A DNA stretch of 64,000 nt from Limnanthes douglasii subsp. nivea (lineage: Eukaryota > Streptophyta > Magnoliopsida > Brassicales > Limnanthaceae), in contig JAUPFV010000004.1 of the NCBI GenBank assembly GCA_036936605.1, positions 141,466,973 to 141,530,972 of the forward strand, read 5' to 3'. A program made the translations under genes and the position numbers. Positions 1 through 10,359 of this stretch are shown one piece after another (the stretch's first letter is position 1; each line of letters starts with the position of its first letter). A model generated the notes under the pieces. That model was not told the DNA's origin. It was given only the letters and a program-made list of their open reading frames with translations, and searched no databases.

Positions 1-1236
1 CGGTCAGTTGAGAAGACAGATAAAGAGACATTGGTAGAAAATTTGATGTCGATAGTTCGAACAGACGGTGAGTCTAGTACATTGGGGTGCAGTGTAGGAG
101 TTCAATTAGTTCTCTTTTGGGGAGGTAATGTATCAATCCATTCAATTTTGGTTTTTGTGCATCCAATAATGAAGCTGAATATGAGGCTGCGTTGGTTGGT
201 TTAAGACTTGCTAATATCCGTGGAGTAAAAATAGTTTGTTTAGAAACAAATTTACAATTAGTGGCAAATCATATGTCAGGTGTTTCCGAGACTAAGAAAG
301 ATCATTTAATTTTGTATATGTGTGACCTTCGAAATTTGGCTCTTCTGTTTGAAAAAATGATTATAGAACATATTAATTGAGGGGATAGTATAGTTGCTGA
401 TTCTTTGGCAACAATTGCTTATACAGAAGAATATCCTTAGATATTGTTACATGAGATTTCCTCCATTTCGACACAATCAGAGCAATGCAAATATGATGAT
501 GAATTATTTGTTACTCCAGATATAATAAGAAGCTATTGGACGTATGATAGTCTTAAGTTTTTACTAAGGGGTATGTTATCTTATTTTCCACAGCTGACTA
601 AATTATTAAGATATAAAGCCCATGGTTATGTTGTATTGGATGAAGTGTTATACAAGAAATCTTTGAGTAGACCATTGCTACATTGTTTGGGTAAACAAAA
701 ATCTCAAGAGATCTTATCTAAGTTGCATGATGGTGAGGGTTTAGCACATTGTGGTTTCAAGTCTCTGACACGTCAATTTATGTTGGTAGGGTATTATTGG
801 CTTTCAATTATGAATGATGCCAAAGTTTTAGTTTGAGGCTGTGATACTTGTCAGCGCTTTGCTAACTCAATTCATAAACCATCAGTACCACTTATGTGTA
901 TTTTCGAGGCTATCCCTTTTGAAATATAGAGTACATACTTGGTAGGACCATTGCCTATAGCTTCTGGAGGACGTCAATGATCATTGTGGAAGTGGATACC
1001 TTTTGAAGTGGGCGGAAGAGGCAAAAATAACAGAATTAGACTTGATCGAAGAAAAAAGAGTTAAAGCTCGTTTGAATATGACTTATTATCAAACTTTAAT
1101 GAGGAGTCCAAAAAATTCTAAGGTTAGAAGGAGGGATTTCAAAGTAGGTGACAAAGTCTTAAGGAAATTATTCTTAAATACAAAGGACAAGGGCCTTAAA
1201 AAGATGGCCCGAATTGAAAGGGTCCTTATATGGTAA
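1..1236 (+). pseudogene. pol 3' remnant of Element A (second RNase H, integrase ends)
   Basis: Positions 55-75 encode VRTDGESS, the first acidic motif of the second RNase H. After a frameshift the NEAEYEA motif follows (about 165-190), then LATIAYTEEYP (about 405-440). Positions 444-836 give the linker and the integrase HHCC region (LHDGEGLAHCGF). The reading reaches LVGPLPIASGGR (about 940-975) and then jumps at about 990-1040 to the integrase C-terminal part (LIEEKRVKAR, then RRDFKVGDKVLR). The DDE catalytic core between them is gone; D has about 120 residues there. In-frame stops lie near 378, 438 and 834. It cannot encode a working integrase. Confidence 0.85.
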
Positions 1237-1373
1237 TGAAGTGAATAAAGTAGGGTATGTATCACATTTGTGATGAGCAGGAGAGGATGCTTCAACATCC
1301 TTGGAATATAAAACACCTGAAGCTATAATGGGAATGATGTTCTGTTTTGAATATTTTTTGAATAATTGGTATA

Positions 1374-1417
1374 CTCTTTCCTACCCTGTTGGCCGAGGGA
1401 GGTTTTAATGAGGTGTC
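1374..1417 (+). other. Conserved post-pol block, copy in Element A
   Basis: A 44-nt block beginning CTCTTTCCTACCC and ending GAGGTTTTAATGAGGTGTC lies about 140 nt after the pol remnant. It corresponds to near-identical blocks at 58677-58720 (Element D) and 10315-10359 (Element B, opposite strand). The A copy differs only in the middle (TTGGCCGAGGG instead of GTGGCGCGGGG). Flanking sequence is far less alike, so the block looks constrained. Its function is unknown to me. Confidence 0.7.
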
Positions 1418-1600
1418 ATGTAAATATGCAAAAATATTAATAAAAGTCTTTTTTGGCCAATGGGTGTTTTAAACACAAGTATTCAAATAATTTTGGTAAC
1501 TAATCAAAGACTGATTATCTTTGAAGTTGTTAACCAATAGTAACTAATTTGAATTTTTATACGTTTGTTATCAACACTTTTCGAATAAACAACCATATTT

Positions 1601-1735
1601 GAGGTGCTACTTTCTTTAAATGCACTACTTATATTCGAAGTGCTACGTTATTTAAATGCACTAATTTTATTGGAGGTGATAACATTCTTTAAACACATTA
1701 ATTTATATTCGAGGTGTTATTTGTTATTTAATTTA
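1601..1735. repeat. Short tandem repeat in the pol-to-antisense-ORF spacer of Element A
   Basis: About three and a half units of 36-38 bp start with GAGGTGCTAC or a variant (1601, 1637, 1673, 1711). Each contains a TTTAAATGCAC-like core and ends in a TATATTC-like stretch. It sits in the hypervariable 3' region of the element; such regions in Tat/Ogre elements are known to give rise to tandem repeats. 1420-1600 holds nothing else I recognise. Confidence 0.65.
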
Positions 1736-1964
1736 ACAAATTACAAATTTATTTGTGACATATGTTGGAATTCGAAATGATGATGACTTGCTCATAAAAT
1801 TGTAAGTTTTTATGATAAGACAAATGAATGTAGAGAAAAGAAAAGTACTAATCCATTAAAATTAATCTGATCTTACAAAAATATATTTTGAATGCCAAAC
1901 AGTTAAGCATTCACAAAAACAAGTCATCACACAACATCAGATGACTTGGACAAAAAAAGGAAAA

Positions 1965-4885
1965 CATCAATTATTTTTCTTTGGAGTTCTCTTCGTAGGA
2001 ATCTCCTTGCTCAATATTATTTTCTTATGACTCTTTCTCTTCAGAGAAATCAATGGGGATAGGATCGAAGGCCTCGCTGGGTCGGCTTTCTATGGGGATT
2101 AATTTCTAGAAGCTCGACAAGTTTACCTTTGGGAACGTTGCATAGATTTCACGAAGCAAATTAATTGATTACTGCTCCTTGCCGTTTTTATTGCAGCCAG
2201 TGTGTCTTTTCTGCACTCAGTCTTGGCAGCTTCCGCAACAACTTATTTTTTTTCAAGTGCAGTCTTGAGATCAACCATATCATTTGTCAGCTTCTTTTTT
2301 TCTTCTTCACTCTTGTTTAAAGATTCTTTAAGAGTTGAGTATTTTGCTGGTGCTCGGATAATTCACTGGCAGGCTTGGTCTTAAGATCATCCAAGAAGCG
2401 AAGATGATATTTGAGTTGGATGGCTCCATGAATATATTATAACCTATCAACATGGAATACATGAAATTGCTCATCTAGTTGTTTGCTAAATATCTCTCTC
2501 ATTCATTTTTCTGCAACAACATTGTTTTTATATTGGACAATCTCCTTAGCCATGTATTCTAAATGGCTTCGAGAATAATTTACTTTTGTGCATAATGATG
2601 TGGTTGCTGCCTCAATGTTGGAAAAAGGTTGTAGTGCAAGTAAGACCTCTTCGGATGACTCTTGGATAGGGATAAACCTTTGATTATTGTAAGTCACGAG
2701 AGCAGATGAGGAATCCGGGAGAGCATCTGAAGAAGACAAAAGTTGATGCAAAAGAGAAACACTAACCTTATGGCCAATTGTTTGAAGTTGATTCTGGATT
2801 TTTAAACTTTTGGATCCATATCCTCGTAGAGAGCTAGAAGCTTCCCTTAACTAACATGTTCATCAAGAAAAAAATGGTCATCTCCTCGATAATTTTCTAC
2901 TGCCATTTCTCCTTGGTTATCTTCTATTATAACTCCTCTTTGATGATCTTCCATTGCGGTTCCTTCAGCTTTGGCAGGAGGAATTTCTAAGGAAGTTTCT
3001 GCAGAGTTCTTTTCTACCCCTTTAGCTGTTGAAGTTTTTAGACTTTTATTTTTCTTTGGGTTAGTAGTCTTCTTTCTTTTCGAAGAAGTTTTCTCCTCGA
3101 CTACCTCTTCGATTGTTGGAAGGCTAATTTTAGTTTCTTTCCTTTTGGGTTTGGTTCTTTTCTTCTTTTGTGGCTTCGATTTACTTGAAGGGCTAACACC
3201 GGATGTACTAGATGCTTTTTTATTTTTCTCTTTCTTTTTCGAAGGCAAATGACTGTCAGATTTGTTTTGCACAGCAAAATAACTTTATTATAAGGCACTA
3301 TCAATCTCTTCACAACAAGGTTTGGTTTTGGTTGCTCTATTAAATTTTCGGAGAGGTCAGAATCCAAGGAAATCCTTGAAAATTGTTGATAAGATTGATG
3401 GATTGAAAAGGTGAGTGAAACCCATTGTTCCATTCATTTTCCGCACAGGTGGCCAGTTGAGCAAAGACATCTTTCGCATCGATTTTGCGACTATTGTACC
3501 TCTTTGAAGTTCTTAAGAACAATGGAAATGTGTGTGAAAAAAGCTTATTTTAGTTATAATAAAAAGATAAAAATGAAAAGAGCTATTGTTGCTTCTCCAA
3601 ATAAGATTATGTTTGGAAGGGTTCACGTTGGATATTTCTTTACCATTCTCCCAAGATCATGATATAAAGATAAATTTTTGTTTCTAAAATTTTCCAGCTT
3701 CAAGTAGATCATCGATTACTTTGAAATCATCTACCAGTGTTATATAGTAAAATAGTAGTACTGGTCCCTTCAAAAGACCAGTCATGTCAAAAAAATCTAT
3801 AATGGAGAGAGGGGTTTGGATTAGTCTATAAGCCATAATCACTAATAAGAGTGTAAACCAAAAATTCGTCGTTGCTTGTGTATGGAAGAGGTCTAAGATT
3901 TCGAAATACTCCACTATCATCGGATTTAGTGAGAATCGAAGAGCACAGTCGATGATCTCACGGTAGACTACCAATTCATCTGCTCCACAATCTAGTAGAG
4001 TCTCTATTTCCTTTGGAAGTCGAAGTGTAATGTTGTCTGCTATTCCCCATTGATTCTTCAAACGATCAACATGAGCATCGTTATAGTAAATGTATGATAC
4101 ATTTTTTAGTGCAATGATGTATTTGGGGAGGAGAGGTTTCAAGTTTACACTAATTGAGGCAGCAAGGTCGTCGGGAATCTCAACTGAAACTTTATTTTTC
4201 TTTTTTCTTCTCTATGGTGCTCCTTTTTTCAAGCATCATCTTCTGTGTCAGATGCACCATCAGTTCTCTTGGCCTCAACATTTGATTAATTTTCTTCTCG
4301 GCCAGCTTCTTCCTCAGACATTTCGTCAATTAATTGAGGAGGATTAGAGGTTGAGACTATTTTTTCTGTTTGAGTATGCGATAGAGTTTTTTGACACTCT
4401 GAGATGGTCTCAGTAATTTTCAGCTTCAAATCTCCCATGGATATGAATGTCTTCTTTTTAGCAGAGAAACTACGAGAAGGATGAGATTTTGGTTTAATCT
4501 GAGACGTTACCTTGCGAGATGTTCGAAGATGATTATAATTTATAAATGATGTAGCTTCTTCTACACTTCTTTGAGTAAATGAGCTTGATTTTATTTTACA
4601 ATTCTTTTGAGGAGGAATAGACTAACGCACTGGAGAAGAATTTTGAAGTGTTGACGGTGAAAACTTTGTTGATAAAAGTTGTTGAGATTCTAGGGTGAAT
4701 GAACTTGGAAACACAGGGGAACTTTGATTTGGGATGAAATTACCGTAAAATATGGTTTGAGTAGAGAATCGAGGAGAATTATTTATCAATCCTGCAGCTT
4801 TATACTCAGCATCCCTTTCGTTGATAGAAAAATAGTCGTAAGCGCCGAAAACTAGTTTTTTGGTTGATGGTTTTTTTTTCATAAA
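1965..4885 (-). pseudogene. Antisense ORF of Element A (Transposase_28-like domain, Lys-rich linker, coiled coil)
   Basis: Homologue of the Element D antisense gene (62198-59134), read right to left. 4882-4622 is the N-terminal part (YDYFSINERDAEYKAAGL), aligning with the ALIKGGWLNLSELE region of D. 4142-3684 is the central domain: LRLPKEIETLLDCGADELVV, then LRFSLNPMIVEYF, a conserved NFWFTLL block and DDFKVIDDLLEAGKF. 3522-3340 corresponds to D's second exon (CAENEWNNGFHSPF). 3272-2847 is a lysine-rich linker ending in acidic repeats. 2751 to about 2000 is the coiled-coil C-terminus, with several stops. The short gap near 3590-3530 fits the intron position seen in D. Function unknown; Transposase_28 is a label from plant repeats, not evidence of transposase chemistry. 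Confidence 0.75.
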
Positions 4886-5070
4886 CTAAGTTCAAGAAGA
4901 ATCTTCAAATTAGTTCATAAAAATTGAAGATTGACTATAAAGTATGAATTTTCTGGTGAAATTAGCCAAGAGATTGGGTGTTCAGATGAAGGTAGCTGAG
5001 GATTCACTTGGGTGGATAAGCTTTCTATCACTAGAAGGTGTTTGTAAAACCTAACAATGAGTGAAAAAAT

Positions 5071-5078
5071 TATTTATA
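5071..5078 (-). promoter_or_regulatory. TATA box for the antisense ORF of Element A
   Basis: On the - strand this reads TATAAATA within ACTATAAATAAT, about 190 nt upstream of the ATG at 4882. Elements C (51807-51800) and D (62186-62179) have CACTATAAAT at the equivalent place, which supports a real promoter for leftward transcription. Confidence 0.55.
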
Positions 5079-5540
5079 GTAGAAAATGAAGAGATAGATG
5101 AGTCAGAGAAGTGGGAGAGGTAGTAAGGATGATTGTGTAGAATATCAAGCGGTTTCTTGTAGAAGAGATAACGTGACACATATTAATTCTCAGACCTAGT
5201 GGCATGCCTAGTACCTAGTGAATCATCGCACGCGTTCCATACCATTCCAAACGTTTCTCACCGTTATGAGAATGCCAACTCATGCTTCTATATATGAATG
5301 TTCGAGGTGAATACGCGTACAAGTTTATCCGAGGATGATAAGTATGAAGTTAAACAATTCTGAAGCTATATACGTTCAAAGAAACATTTAGAAGTATATT
5401 TGTTCGAGGACAAGATATGTTGTCAAAATAAAGAAAAGGGAAGAACTAATTTGAAGCAGATTAAAGTTTGACAATGAGTATTTACTTCCAATTACAATTT
5501 CCGATGATAACTAGTTCTTATTATTGTCTTTCATAAGAAC

Positions 5541-5788
5541 TACGGGGGCTACTAATAAGGATATAGAATATTGGAGGCTTAAATGTAATAAACTAAAGTC
5601 TTATATGACAAATTGTATAGTTGAAGGATAGTTTTTAGACTATTTGTTAAGATAGGAAACTGAAATGTAATTAACCCATTTGTGTAACCAATTCTGTTAC
5701 ACTAAGTGTGAATGCCTATAAACAATGGCTAAGGCTGTGAATAAAGATACGATACTTTTAATTAGATCAATCTTGTTTTCCACTTTTA

Positions 5789-5824
<36 letters not shown>

Positions 5825-5870
5825 GATCAAACTCTCTATTTCTCTCTCAATAACTAGATTTACACATATC
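5541..5870 (+). repeat. Polypurine tract and 3' LTR of Element A
   Basis: A G-run, ACGGGGGCTAC (5542-5552), matches the GGGGCTAC that precedes the 3' LTR of Element D. The LTR should start at 5553 with TAATAAGG, where the usual TG has become TA. It contains a TATA-like CTATAAAC near 5715, an AATAAAG near 5742 and a CT microsatellite (5791-5822). The right end is a guess: no second copy is available to align. Confidence 0.5.
5791..5822. repeat. (CT)n microsatellite
   Basis: About 16 uninterrupted CT units inside the presumed 3' LTR of Element A, close to where an LTR transcript leader would lie. Pyrimidine-rich leaders are common in plant LTRs; the perfect run suggests recent slippage. Confidence 0.95.
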
Positions 5871-5989
5871 ATATACCACTTTATTTAAACGTTTTTCGTC
5901 TTTGATTTTATATTTGTCTTTAGTTTCTTATTAGGTGATTTATTAATATTTAATATATTATAATATCTTTATATAATGGAATTTGATAG

Positions 5990-6372
5990 TGGTGATGATG
6001 AAATCTTATCCAGGGGTAGTTTTAGAATATCTTTAATTTATATGGTCTTAAATTCTTAATAAAAATTAGAGAGAGAAATGAGATGCTTGTATTTATTGTT
6101 TTTTGAAAAAATCTAACTCATTTAATGTTTTTGGTAAAACTATTTATACTCGTTTTGAAACCATGGCCCATTCAGGTCGGGTCACCTATTCGAGTCAATC
6201 TCACCAGCCCCAAAGCCCATAAATCAATTTACTAGACACCTAGCTTAGTCACTGAGCTTACTAAGCATACTGCTTATTAATTAAGATTTAGCTGTCTAGT
6301 CCAAATTACCCCTTTAAATAAATTTCGACCCACTTTACTGCAAGGGTCCTCAAACATAATCTGTTCCTATAT
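5990..6372 (-). repeat. 3' LTR of Element B
   Basis: On the - strand the order of short blocks follows the Element D LTR: GACTAAGCT, GGGCTTT, GACTCGA, GACCCGA, GGGCCATG, a TATA box (TATAAATA, 6148-6141), CATTAAATGAG, AATAAATACAA, a CT-rich stretch, and an end in ATCACCA like the ACACCA of D. A GTGGGCTAG upstream of 6372 stands where D has its polypurine tract. The boundaries come from this by-eye alignment and may be off by several bases. Confidence 0.6.
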
Positions 6373-6507
6373 CTAGCCCACTTAGCTCTTTTCAAAGTAT
6401 TTCGGGAAAGATAATATTGTAAATGATTTATGAATTGCATTCAAAGGATGTTATCAAATCTATTTTTACTAAAAGGTCACGACTTTAAACGGTTACGTTT
6501 TTCACGA

Positions 6508-6513
6508 CACGTG
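6508..6513 (+). promoter_or_regulatory. G-box (CACGTG) upstream of the antisense ORF of Element B
   Basis: ACACGTGTC lies between the 3' LTR and the antisense ORF of B. Element D has ACACGTGTC at the equivalent place (62354-62359). CACGTG is the core bound by plant bZIP and bHLH factors. Binding here is inference; the shared position is what supports it. Confidence 0.45.
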
Positions 6514-6733
6514 TCATGTAGTCATTGGAGCTACTGCACAGTTTCACTCTTGGTAATGGTATCTATTTCCAAAAAAGAGAATGTGGCTACATTTAATAGC
6601 ATTTTCTAATTATTACTGTTGGTTTCTCTTCCCTAGTAAAATACTCAAGTGGATCTTCCTTACCCATATATGAAGGTAATTTTTTATTGTTTCTATTTCT
6701 ATAGTGAGAAATAGATTGATCTTACAATTCTAG

Positions 6734-9524
6734 ATGGACAAAAAATTTAACTTTCATCCATATTTCTCTTTTTGTTCTTCTAGTATTCTTCAAAGTTTAT
6801 ATGTTTGTAACGAGGAATGCATTAATCAAAGGAGTTTGGCTCAATCTATCCGAGTTGGAGGAAGAAAAAAGGCAAGCAAAAATTGTTGTCGGATTACCCA
6901 CTTCTTCGTGATCCACATTCCATAACCAGACCAGTTCTTCATCCAATTGGCAACCAACTATTTCTAAACTTAGCCCCCTTTCACAATCTCTTACAACCAC
7001 CGACCAATCTGAAAAATCAACTAAGAATCCCTTATAAAAGAAGTTAACAGTCGTAAACCTCTTCCTATGGGGTCGGATGTTGGAGAAAGCACTTCTCCTA
7101 GGCTTACCGGACTTTCTAAGGATTAAAATAAACCTTCCACATCACTGAAGGAGGTAAAAAAGCTAGGTAAAAAACCTAGCTGAGACTTCTACTGATACCA
7201 GAAATCTCCCACAACAAAATCCGATCGTGGGAGAAGCCATCACTACTACTCTTCCAATAACTTCGTCTGTTGATCATCCTCGTAGCGAGGAAGATAACCC
7301 TGGTACTCATCCTAGTGATCCAAAATAATTAAGACCACAAATGATGGAGGATAAAATGAATGACAGTGGTGAAGACACACCTTTAGAAACATCAGATCAT
7401 ATTATGGATACTCAAAATATATCTTTAGAAAAAAGAAAAAAACCCCTTAATAGAATCCGAACCACTTCATGAATGTCTTGTTGGGTGAGTTATCGTAATT
7501 TCACTAAGTTTAGCGTCAAATACTTGATGGATTTACAAAAGATATCTTATGTATACACTCATACAGCTGATTTGGAAAAGATTCGGAGAAAACATGTTTC
7601 ATAAATCAATCAAAGTAATTTCTTATCCCTAAAGAAACTCTGATGGATTGCAAGACATGAGAGCTGGTGGTGTATACAGAACTACTGAATTGGGGTCTTA
7701 GGTTTCCTTTGTACCCAAAAATAGTGAGATATTTTAACTTGGTAAAGCTATGCCCAAGCCAACTAAGCTTCAATACCTGATTTACACTTTTAGCCAGTAT
7801 CATAGCTTCAAGACTATCAAAAATTCGGATGTCATGGAATAATTTGATGTTGTGGTTTGTTTGTGTCTAAATGGTAAGATTCCTTTTTACTACTTTAACA
7901 TGAGGAATGACTATAAAGTAGTCAATGATCTACTGGAAGCTGACAAGCCTTGGAGAACTCAGTTTCTCTTTATTAACAGCGTTTGGGAAAATGGAATAAA
8001 AATTACCTCTAAAGGAAATCCTAGTATGCTCAAAAGATACTAGCAAAGCTCAGGTAGATGTCTTTTTCTTCTGTTTTATAACTTGTACGACATCATTAGT
8101 TCTTAATTTGAATTTCTTTCACATTATTTTCAAAGCTATTTTACAATACCTTGAATATGGGAAAGTAACTGTCACCAAACTGAATCAATGGGCCACTTGA
8201 AAATGGTCAAATGGATTTCACAACTGTTTTACTACATAAAATATCATTAGAGCTCACCTATGGAAAACAAATCCAATCCATGAGCTCTCATGGGAACACT
8301 TCACCACCCCTCCCCGATATTCTGCTATTCTCAATAGGACTTAGGAAGCTGATGGAAAACTTTTCTTATTATCTTGATAAGATTAAAAAGAGGAAGAAAA
8401 AGAAGAAGAAAGATGCACCATCTCAAGTTATTCCCAAACTAGGAAGTATGGGACCTCCAGATGAAATCGATGCAACTCTGTTGAAAGTTGTAGCAGTTAA
8501 ATTTGGGGAGATTAAGGATCCATCAAACTCTCTGATAGTTAAGAAGAAGAAAAGGGAAAAAGAGGACTAAAGAAGGCAGTGACAAAAGAGAAACAAACAA
8601 GAATAAAACTATCATTGGTTCGGATATTATACTCTGATCCGAAGTCCTTCCTTACTGTACTCCCACTGAAGTTCCTCCTTAAGAAAAAGAGTTTGTTGAT
8701 CCTCCTCCCCCAGTGCTTCCTACTGCTGACAAGCCCTCTTTCAAAGGTGTTGAGTAACAAGATGACATAAAAACTTCGACTTTGAATATTTTGATAAAGT
8801 TTTCGCTCTGACCACTACCATTTCCAATGTTGTCACCTTCGATGGAGAATCCTTTGAAGTGTGTAAGGAACACAATGAACTTGGGTATGCAATTTTAGGC
8901 TACATAAGACCAATAGTTGACTTGGAGAGGCATGTTAGATCTTAAGTTAAGGATATTTCTGATCTTCGTAATGAAAACCAAATTTTACAAAACACCGTCA
9001 GAGCAGAGAAAAACAAGATCGAAAATTTGAATAAGGAAGTGGAGACCATTAATGAAGGGCCGGTTCAATCCAAATCCGACCATGAACAGCTGCAACTTAA
9101 GTTTGATGATTATAAAAAAGAAATCACTTCATTGAAAGAGCAACATGTTAAGGATAAAGTTAACTTTCAACATTTATCCGAGGAGAAGAAAAAGGTGGAA
9201 GATCTTATAAAGAAGAAAGAAGATGATATTACCAATATTAAAGAAAAAACTGCAAATAATATAGCCAATAATATGGATGCATATGCTGATGGTGTATTGG
9301 AATCTATGGATAAGAGGGATGAATTCATTACATCGGATATGGTATTACTATTTCATAATACATTCCTTAAACGGTCTCTTAGGGAGTTGTGGAGGTATGT
9401 GCCAGCCGACCAGATTCTTTTTCAGAGTTTGTCCATAGGTGATAAATTAAATATTTCTACAGATGACTCTGATGAGTATGACTCTGATGAGTATGACTCT
9501 GATGATGAAGCTAAAGAAGATTAA
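6734..9524 (+). pseudogene. Antisense ORF of Element B (Transposase_28-like domain, Lys-rich linker, coiled coil, acidic tail)
   Basis: Antisense relative to B's own pol. The frame with ALIKGVWLNLSELEEE starts near 6815, one frame off the ATG at 6734. The central domain begins near 7520 (YLMDLQKISYVYTHTADLEK) and ends at 7876-8040 with DYKVVNDLLEADKPWRTQFL and NPSMLKRY; several frameshifts lie between. A likely intron follows (about 8056-8141). The next exon resumes with NQWAT and HNCF. 8385-8567 is the Lys-rich linker. 9027-9524 is an intact coiled-coil stretch ending in SDMVLLFHNTFLKRSLRELW and an Asp-rich tail of repeated DSDEY units. The conserved C-terminal box is shared with D. Confidence 0.75.
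9462..9506 (+). repeat. 15-bp coding tandem repeat (DSDEY units)
   Basis: GACTCTGATGAGTAT occurs twice in a row and a third time in part (GACTCTGATGATGAA). It extends the acidic tail of the antisense protein without breaking its frame. Confidence 0.9.
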
Positions 9525-9879
9525 AATAGTAAGTCTTCACAAAATAAAGAAGAAAACAAAGGAAAGATAATAAAAGAGAAGAAAATCCAAGGGAACGATC
9601 CCTAAGGTTAATAATTTTAGTGTGTATGTATTTTGAAATAATGTCCTTGATGTTTGCAAGCCATTTTGTTGTTTTTAGATCGGATTAATTAGTAACTTTG
9701 TTTGTACGAGTCCTTGTTTTATACAAGGTATTTTTTTCATATGGGTCGGATTTTTATTATAATTCAAAGGTAATTTATGTCATCTTTATTTTTATCTACG
9801 TAATGCCTCAGTGCATATTTTGCTTCCATTAATATCCGATCCTAAGTAAGTATTTAATTCAAATATGATAAAACTTTAA

Positions 9880-10300
9880 AAATATTTCTCCAAAGTAATA
9901 TATTAATTCTGGTCAATCCATTCAAAGGTATTTCATTCGAAGTCAATATAATTTTCAATCCATCCAAACCATTCAACGGTAATCCATTTCAAGACAATAA
10001 AACTTTAATCCCACTAATTCATTCGAAGGTAATCCATTCGAACACCATAAAAATCTCAATCCATCTAACCCATTGGAAGGTAATCCATTCGAAGGCAACA
10101 AAGTGTTAAATACAAGAAATTCGAAGGTAATCCATTTGAAGGCATCACAAATTTAATCCAACCAAACCATTCGAAAGTGATCCATTCGAAGGAAATAAAG
10201 TGTTAAATACAAGCAATTCGAATGTTATCCATTCGAAGGAAAAATAAATTTAATCCAACTATTTGAAGGCCATAAACTTTTAAAGGCAAAAACCGATAGA
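9880..10300. repeat. TTCGA-rich degenerate tandem repeats in the spacer of Element B
   Basis: About a dozen copies of CCATTCGAAGGTAAT-like units, with spacers that themselves recur (ATAAAGTGTTAAATACAAG appears near 10096 and 10196). It occupies the same place as the tandem repeat in Element A, between pol and the antisense ORF, but the units differ. Each TTCGAA is a palindrome. 9525-9880 holds the ORF's presumed 3' untranslated region and nothing else I recognise. Confidence 0.75.
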
Positions 10301-10314
10301 TTGATTAAAATTCG

Positions 10315-10359
10315 GACACCTCATTAAAACCTCCCCGCGCCACCAGGGTAGGAAGGAGT
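10315..10359 (-). other. Conserved post-pol block, copy in Element B
   Basis: Reverse complement of this stretch matches the Element D block at 58677-58720 with one difference in 44 positions (CTCCTTCC for CTCTTTCC). It lies just downstream of the integrase end in B's own orientation. The neighbouring pol sequence is riddled with stops and substitutions, so this level of identity stands out. Confidence 0.8.

Larger units (their letters stand above)
1..5870 (+). mobile_element. Element A: decayed Tat-like Ty3/Gypsy retrotransposon, 5' part outside the window
   Basis: Gene order on + is second RNase H, integrase remnants, a conserved 44-bp block, a spacer with short tandem repeats, an opposite-strand ORF, a G-rich polypurine tract and an LTR. 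This matches the complete Element D (52563-62947), which is how the parts were identified. A second RNase H after the first is a mark of the Tat lineage of plant Ty3/Gypsy elements. Many stops and frameshifts and an integrase deletion show it is dead. The right end (about 5870) is approximate because the matching 5' LTR lies outside the window. Confidence 0.8.

Noticed and set aside
9880..10300. A CRISPR-like array
   Set aside because: Units and spacers vary in length and sequence, there is no cas gene, and the setting is a plant retrotransposon spacer.
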